From Scytalidium lignicola (taxonomy: Eukaryota; Ascomycota; Leotiomycetes), in assembly GCA_002812745.2 (NCBI GenBank), contig NCSJ02000247.1:1-63977 (forward strand): a stretch of DNA of 63,977 nt. Reading direction: 5' to 3'. A program made the position numbers and the translations under genes. Below, piece by piece: positions 58,133 to 63,977 of this stretch (positions are counted from its first letter, which is position 1; each line of letters starts with the position of its first letter). The notes under the pieces are model-generated. The model was not told the origin of the DNA, searched no databases, and saw nothing but the letters and a program-made list of their open reading frames with translations.

Positions 58133-58443
58133 GATTGTAAGACCTTCATAAATTTAGATTAATTATAAGAGGTTGTCTAGAGAGTTTGGTGATATTTAAA
58201 TAGAATATATGTAAGAATTTTGGTTGAAGAGACCTTACATGCTGATTGGCCACTTCTAGAGCAACTTCAAGAGGACTTGATCGCTCGCGGCATGATTGGT
58301 CATATCGATCACAACTTAAGCTACTCATCGTCATTGTCGCCTCTTGACTCAGACCGGCCAATATGTTAAAGATAAAACTTTCCTTATCATCCAGAAGTCC
58401 TCATCTTCATTTTCTCTAAATTGACATCTGGTTATCATATCTC
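58133..58443. promoter_or_regulatory. Shared promoter of the alkyltransferase and Ada-type regulator, three CCAAT boxes
   Basis: ATTGG occurs at 58245-58249 and 58295-58299, and CCAAT at 58358-58362, so three CCAAT boxes lie in 311 bases between two divergent starts. The half next to the alkyltransferase is AT-rich. No classic bacterial Ada box was recognised with confidence. Confidence 0.6.
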
Positions 58444-59211
58444 ATGCATTTGATGAGCCCATCGGATTCAAAATTCGCCACTCCCTCATCCCGCTGGGCA
58501 GCACTTCAAAGTCGCAACCCCGCAGCGGAAAACAGCTTCATCTACAGTGTCATCACCACAAAAATATATTGTCGTCCAACATGTCCGTCACGTCTCGCCC
58601 GTCGTGCGAACATTGTCTTCCACGATAGTGCCGCCGATGCTGAAAGGGATGGATTCAGACCATGTAGACGGTGTCGACCAGATCTGAAATCCGAGGAAGT
58701 GCCTCAGAGAAAAGCTATTGAGAAAGCCTGTCAATTGATTAGAGGAGAGGAGAAGCAGGGGAATGAGACGAAGAAGTGGACTGTAAAAGCCCTGGCGAAG
58801 GAGGTCGGATTGACGGAAAGTCATTTTTGTCGATCGTTCAAGAGAGTTATGGGATGTACGATTGGAGAGTATAGGACGAAGATAATCTCCGCTGTGAATG
58901 AAGAAAGGGGAATTGGCATAGAAGATAATGCTTCCTACGATGCTACTATTGCCGAGAGTTCTGAGCCTCTTGTGGCAGCCAGCGAGGATGTTACCGCCTC
59001 TGAGCCTTGGGACCCTCCCTTTGATGCGACGGCATTCGATCATGGTACATTTATATGGAATAATCATGATGAGTGGAATCAGGATGTTAATATGAACGAC
59101 TGGATTTCCACAGATACCGGTACAGCAAACTACTACTCACATCCTGGCTCCCTTGCCCTAGAAGACGCTCCAACTTTTGATGGTGAGCCCGATATCTCTC
59201 AACCCGATTGA
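58444..59211 (+). CDS. Ada-type methylphosphotriester sensor and AraC-family regulator
   Basis: A single exon encodes 255 residues (or 252 from the second Met). Residues 31-82 are the Ada zinc domain: FIYSVITTKIYCRPTCPSR and FRPCRRCRPD supply Cys43, Cys47, Cys74 and Cys77. In E. coli Ada the first of the four equivalent cysteines accepts the methyl group from DNA phosphotriesters. Residues about 110-150 are an AraC helix-turn-helix (WTVKALAKEVGLTESHFCRSF, then GCTIGEYRTKI). There is no C-terminal alkyltransferase domain, which is instead encoded by the divergent neighbour, as in bacterial AdaA/AdaB pairs. Residues 156-255 hold 22 Asp/Glu, four Trp and no Lys/Arg, resembling an acidic-aromatic activation domain. 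Prediction: it senses DNA methylation damage and switches on the neighbour. Bacterial origin by transfer is likely. Confidence 0.9.
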   Translation: MHLMSPSDSKFATPSSRWAALQSRNPAAENSFIYSVITTKIYCRPTCPSRLARRANIVFHDSAADAERDGFRPCRRCRPDLKSEEVPQRKAIEKACQLIRGEEKQGNETKKWTVKALAKEVGLTESHFCRSFKRVMGCTIGEYRTKIISAVNEERGIGIEDNASYDATIAESSEPLVAASEDVTASEPWDPPFDATAFDHGTFIWNNHDEWNQDVNMNDWISTDTGTANYYSHPGSLALEDAPTFDGEPDISQPD

Positions 59212-59701
59212 AAAGATCTATGAAGTTCTTGTAATTGTCATCTAACTTGATACTATTACAGTGGCTTGGATTCAAAGTCCGCTATGCTTTGGTCCAGCTG
59301 ATATAATTTCAGGATTCTGAAGGGGATTAAGTCTTTCACTCACCAATTATTTAACCTGAGGTGTCAAAGCCTGAGAATATTGTTATCACGCGATTGGGTC
59401 ATATGCGTAAATAAAATAACTCGGATTCCGTTGATATTGCTCAACATACTATATAGTTATTTGCGGACTACTATATTTACCTTCAACCTATTTAGACGAT
59501 ATACTAAAACGGAATATACTTACAAAACCCTGGGACATTCATATATATATATATTCGAAAGAAAGTGAGTTTAGCTATGCTATAAATTAATATATGAATA
59601 TTTCAAACAAAAGGTGAATTGAAGACGAGGGGATATAATCGGGATTCCCCAAATACTCTAGGCATATTGTCAAAATACCCTCCAACTAGAATACGTGCAG
59701 A
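59212..59701. other. AT-rich convergent intergenic region
   Basis: 3' flanks of the Ada-type gene (+) and RTA1-family gene (-). It has a TATATATATA run near 59541. No gene seen. Confidence 0.55.
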
Positions 59702-60729
59702 TCAACCCCGCTTCACATATGACCAGTGACCATGGAAAGCCATCCCAGGGTGAAAAACTGTCAGCAATATTGATGCGGTTGAAACCATAGCCCCATCAAA
59801 CACCATGAAGTAAGTCTCACTATTCCAGAGCTTGCCATGGAATCCACCAGTTAGCTCTACAACTCGATAAGTTGATCTGATTAGAATGGCAATAGCTGCT
59901 ATAATTGATGCTGTTGATTATATTAGCAAAACTGACGTTTATATTATTCAAGAGATTTTGAACTCACCCTGAATAAATCCAGCAAAATATCTTCTGCGTC
60001 TAACGGCTAGACAATAGTCACTCTGGTTCCAAATATGAGGTCTCCTCCTGCAATTATACGCAAAAGCGGCCCCAAGGACCAAGACAATAACCAAACTGAG
60101 AACTTGTAAAGCAAGTCCAGCTAGCATCAGGTGAATACCAACGTACTCGAAGCTGCGAGTATCTGCAATGACAGAACAAGCTCCACCGCCGGCTTGAAGA
60201 CAAAGAGATACAAAATCGGAAACTATGAAAAGAACAACAATCTTTCGAGGAGAAAGAGGAGATAGAGCTGTGCCATAGGTGTTTATGAGTCTACTAAAAC
60301 AAATGTAGATCGAGGCGCATATGAAGGTTGGTCCAATGGTGAGAGAAATCAAGTACCTGGGCTTGAGATTAGATTGACTGTATGAATTGTATGAGGAATG
60401 CAAGGACATAATTACATAAAGAAGGGGCTTTGAATAAAAGGGTTGTAATGCATCTTGATTCTGCCAATATAGCCGCAGAGCTCGAGTGCCATTCCTCCCA
60501 CTAGTCCAATTGCGTATGTCCATGTTCGATAATAAACTCCGAGGATAACTTGGATGAGGAGTAAAAGCCCAAAGAGGACTCCGAAAAATAAGTTTGCTCC
60601 TAGACTTGGATCGTAGGTTACTTGTGCTTGGGTGATGGAGCAGGTATCGAGAGTGCATAGATCAGTTGGTATTGTGTAGTTTGGAGCATGATCTCGAGTG
60701 AGAAGCATCATAGTTATAGATGATGCCAT
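59702..60729 (-). CDS. RTA1-family seven-span membrane protein
   Basis: Exons 60416-60729, 59968-60356 and 59702-59898 join in phase to give 299 residues. Seven hydrophobic spans are visible, beginning after a 40-residue N-terminus with the DxxTCxI-like CTLDTCSITQ segment. Family signatures are ALELCGYIGR after span 2, LTIGPTFICASIYICFSRLI, the VSDFVSLCLQAGGG segment, and RSTYRVVELTGGF in exon 3. RTA1-like proteins (Rta1, Rsb1, Pug1, Rtm1 in yeast) give resistance to toxic amphiphiles and act in lipid or porphyrin export. They are stress-induced and sit in the plasma membrane. Substrate cannot be deduced. Two copies of an 11-bp CCAAT-containing element stand upstream. Confidence 0.92.
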
Positions 60730-61431
60730 CTTACAAATATAGGTGGAAATATTTCAGGTATAACGTGGAAGGAAAGTTTTAATGAGAGAAGGTAGTCATA
60801 TCTTTTCAAGTCAGGATGACTGGATATTTATCATCTCGAAAATGGAAAGTAGAGGAAAACACTGGCGCTCATGAAAGTTAAATAAAGTCCTGCCAACAAT
60901 CTCGTCTCTAGATTATTTACTTTCTGACTTCTAAACGATCGTTTAATTTGCTAAAATACTTGTTCTTTTCTGTGAATAGATATCTCAGCCTGGTACGAGT
61001 TCTGATATGTTGATGCTCCTCGATCTCTGATTGGCTCGCAGTAGTTTACGAGCCTCGAGGTGTTGATCTTACTCGTTGTCCGATTGGCTCGCTCGTGTTC
61101 TCACTAATGCCAGCCCATGACCAAAGAACCACGGCTGCTTTAATGAAATCGTTCAGTTCAAGGTTTCTGTGACAAATTTGAGGTCTAGAATACACACACA
61201 ATACGAGAGTCCACTGATACGAAGGCTTTGCTTCAAAATTCGTGTGTTTGACATGCGTTTAGACAACCATGATGAGCTTCGCTATGGGGGATTTTTCTCT
61301 CAGATCTATAATAATAATGCGTGGTAAAGAGCGGTCGAAAGACATTCATCCTCAAATAGTTGTTTATTTAAACAACAAGATCGATATCACTTCATGAGGA
61401 CTCTTCTGCTCAATCCACTATGTGAGGGTCA
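60730..61431. other. Intergenic region upstream of the RTA1-family gene
   Basis: Contains the paired CCAAT element described separately. I see no gene. Confidence 0.5.
61029..61092 (-). promoter_or_regulatory. Paired 11-bp CCAAT elements upstream of the RTA1-family gene
   Basis: GATTGGCTCGC occurs at 61029-61039 and again at 61082-61092, 53 bases apart. Read on the gene's strand each is GCGAGCCAATC, a CCAAT box with conserved flanks, about 300-360 bases before the ATG. Confidence 0.6.
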
Positions 61432-63063
61432 TCACCAGCTAACGTATTCCTCGACATACGTGTACGGCCCATCTAAGCCATCTAATTTCCATGAGAGTAT
61501 AACTTCTGAGGTTCGCTTAACAGGATCTATATCGGTCCCAACACTCTGAATCCTCGCAAACTCAGGAGGTCTACCATCTACTACTATGCCCTGCTCAATG
61601 TACTCCTGCTCTTTAGCTATCACTAGTGAAGCTACACTAGCCATGGTTGCTGCGTTCCAAACACCCTCCTGNAAAATTGATAGACCTTAAAAGACTTATG
61701 GCTCGTTGACGTATCCATGGCACTCGACAATTAATAGCTGTGAAGTATAACGGTAGTATGATACCTATATCAAGCGAGAGTTTCTGGACTCTGGAGTTGA
61801 TACTCTTGCGTTCATTGATAACAACCGCAGCTAAGGTTACCACTTCATCAAACTCTGCGTCAAACTTGTCAAATGTAGCGGCTGCAGCCTTTGTGCAAGT
61901 GGCAGCTTGAATCTTATACATTCGTTGAACAATTATTAGCACGTTAATAACTGTTTGCTCTTTCCGTGAGAACTTCGATGTCGGCCGATTTAGATATTTT
62001 TCAAAACGATAGTTCCAGGTGTCAAACGCTTCCTCTAAGCGTCTAGCTATGAGAAGTGTTCCTTGTGGAAACTCCTCCAGCCTTCTATATTTGTACTCTT
62101 CTGAAATACCGCGGATAAGCTGGTAAAGCTGTCCGGTCAATGCATCAAGGAAGAACTTAGCCTGATCTAGACTTGAGAACCTTCCAGGGATGTCTACTCC
62201 ATCGTGGAATTTAAACATGGCAGGTTTTCTCATTCCTTGATACGTTGACGCGTGAATATCTAAGTTAATGAAGGTACGAGCCAGGTTGCTGTCAACGTCG
62301 GAACTTGAGAGTGATGAGTGCTGATCTGAATCCCTAGGGTCAGCGGGCTTGGATTTTTGAAGACTACCGTGTAGAAGTCGTAATGAATTTTCAAGATGAG
62401 TAAGAGCATTCAGGTAGTTCTTCTGAATTACTTCGATGGAGATATGTACCAATGCACATATCAAAATAATGTTCATATCGAGCTTTTTGTTCGATGAAAG
62501 ATAACTTCGAAGTTCTTGAAGAGCTTTGCAATACTGCCGCAATGGAAAGCTGGTCTCAATCGGTACAGCGGTAGTGGGAATAGTAACAGTGTCTAGGGTT
62601 TCTGATGCCGATGTTCTCTCATATAAGGCACCTAGAGCAATCACAGCTTGGTTAACAGCAGGTTCTTTGTCGCAGGCTTGAAGCACAAGTTTCCATGTTG
62701 ATGACCCAAAGAATCCAGCAATGCTTGGTATCGTTTCAGCTCGAAAGAACTCAAACGACCGACGCTCTTGAATATCTTCTGACGGTGACATTTGCGAAGG
62801 AGATCGGCCGAGACGAGAAGTAATTGCTCCACTTAGTCGGTCGGGACTCTCCCCATTGCTGCCGTACCCATCACAGACGCGCCCAGTGCTTATACAACGC
62901 TGACACAGGGGATGAGTTTCATCACACTTAACTCGCCGAACTCTATACACGATTAGAATTCAACTAATATCTGATGACGGGTCTGTATTCATTATGCGGT
63001 TTCTTACTTGCAAGTTTGGCAGCCATTTCTAGACTTTGGTGCCGATCGTCGAATCAAAACCAT
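61432..63063 (-). CDS. Zn2Cys6 transcription factor
   Basis: Exon 1 (63008-63063) and exon 2 (61432-62942) give 521 residues when the N at 61672 is omitted. With it the protein would stop early at SNHG, and without it the frame reads INFQEGVWNAATMASVASLV to a natural end. The first exon supplies Cys15 and Cys18 (NGCQTCK), the second Cys25, Cys32, Cys35 and Cys42, completing C-x2-C-x6-C-x6-C-x2-C-x6-C. The remainder is helical, with the layout of the Fungal_trans_2-type middle region (FFGSSTWKLVLQACDKEPAVNQAVIALGALYE is typical). It is a nuclear DNA-binding regulator of unknown targets. The adjacent co-oriented RTA1 gene is a candidate target by position only. Confidence 0.9.
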
Positions 63064-63977
63064 CTTTCTCCAGTGCAAATGAAGCAGAAACGATTCTATA
63101 GATTAATGATATCCAATTAAGAGTAGAAAATTTAGAAAGTATTTGATAATTCCTCTCATTTTAAGGTAGGAAGGTAAAGAATGTTGTCCGAAAGAGCAAA
63201 TGGAAAAGGATGGGGATTTTAGGTCGTGTAGCTGAAGAATGACGACCAATGTGAATCTTGCTGCTTTAAGTAGCTAACTAGCAACTCGCCTGTCGCCCCC
63301 AGGCACCAGCAGCTGAAGAAACTTATTAAGGATAAGACTGGAAAAGGCATGTTATTCAATGCCCCTAAAAAGAAACTACTAATCTCCGTTTTATTAATAC
63401 ATGAGGAATATAAGAGAAATATGGACGCTATCCTCTTGTAACAAGTACATGAATGGAATGCTCCTTAGGACTTTTAAAATATCTTTATGATTATTTATTT
63501 ATCACCCTTCTTATCTACTTAACGATTGAATGAGACCTTTAGAAGTTTCCTTNAAAAAAGGACCAAAGGCTGTGTTTTAATTTCATGAATTCTAATATGT
63601 TATAAAAACCCCGCCATACTATTAAATGCCAAAATTATCTTACCTTATAGGCCCAGAAAGATATTAATTCCCTTGCATCAACTTCTGTAAATAGACTAGC
63701 CTATCCTACTAGTTTAACTACGCTAAAATTGCTACCTAAGCTTAATGCCACTGTTGTAGCCTCAGGTATTTGATACACTCACGTGACAAGCCATGGCAAA
63801 AGCCATATGAAGTCATAGAGTCGGAGTCGGGGCAATTATCATACCTGTGAGACATTTTCACATGATACGTACGTTTACAGGTGCGTATATGATATGGGAG
63901 TATTTCCCCAGCTGTAGCTGTTATTAGCTAGTTGNTTNTGATAGTTGAAATTCATACTGTTCGCGTACGTACCAATG
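63064..63977. other. AT-rich region at the right edge
   Basis: 5' flank of the Zn2Cys6 gene followed by AT-rich sequence with Ns at 63553, 63935 and 63938. I find no gene. Confidence 0.5.

Noticed and set aside
58146..58361. Minus-strand frame between the alkyltransferase and Ada-type genes
   Set aside because: It lies in the shared promoter, has no motif and would separate two well-supported starts. The CCAAT boxes explain the interval better.

Overview
The window is nuclear DNA of a filamentous ascomycete (Pezizomycotina). Small phase-consistent introns with GTAAGT-type donors, a dispersed 5S rRNA gene, a Zn2Cys6 regulator, an NDT80-family regulator, an RTA1 protein and a DUF2011 protein all point there. 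A member of the Leotiomycetes is plausible, but I cannot prove the class. Exon structures below were built by hand from splice sites and reading phase. Single N characters occur at about 17 places. In the three genes where they fall in coding sequence, dropping them restores the frame exactly, so they look like assembly artefacts rather than lesions.

Layout, left to right: an unknown Ala/Pro-rich protein cut by the window edge (-); SEC22 (+); p-aminobenzoate synthase (+); VPS55 (-); a beta-carbonic anhydrase (-); an unrecognised three-exon gene fragment (-); a fungal transcription-factor-like protein (+); proteasome alpha-6 (+); a LOG-family phosphoribohydrolase (-); a CLPTM1 homolog (+); an MFS sugar transporter (+); SEC16 (-) divergent from the NEO1 flippase (+); a lineage-specific basic protein (+); DIM1 of the U5 snRNP (+). 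Next comes a short non-coding and mobile island holding a pogo-type transposase relic, a tRNA-like Pol III unit and a 5S rRNA gene. It is followed by CYC2 (-) and an NDT80/PhoG-family regulator (-), which has about 6.2 kb of relatively GC-rich DNA upstream with no convincing gene. Then come MTQ1/HemK (-) divergent from AIM32 (+), a DUF2011 protein (+), a large coiled-coil GAS2-domain protein (-), an O6-alkylguanine-DNA alkyltransferase (-) divergent from an Ada-type sensor/regulator (+), an RTA1 membrane protein (-) and a Zn2Cys6 regulator (-).

Most genes are housekeeping. SEC22, VPS55, SEC16, NEO1 and probably CLPTM1 serve the endomembrane system. MTQ1, AIM32 and CYC2 are mitochondrial. PABA synthase feeds folate synthesis.

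The most interesting unit is at 57.6-59.2 kb: a split, divergently transcribed adaptive-response module. A 115-residue alkyltransferase with an intact PCHR active site faces a protein with the four-cysteine Ada methylphosphotriester sensor and an AraC helix-turn-helix. That regulator ends in a 100-residue tail with 22 acidic residues, four tryptophans and no lysine or arginine, which resembles a eukaryotic activation domain. The 311-bp shared promoter carries three CCAAT boxes. The working idea is a bacterial AdaA/AdaB-like circuit rebuilt as a eukaryotic transcription switch.
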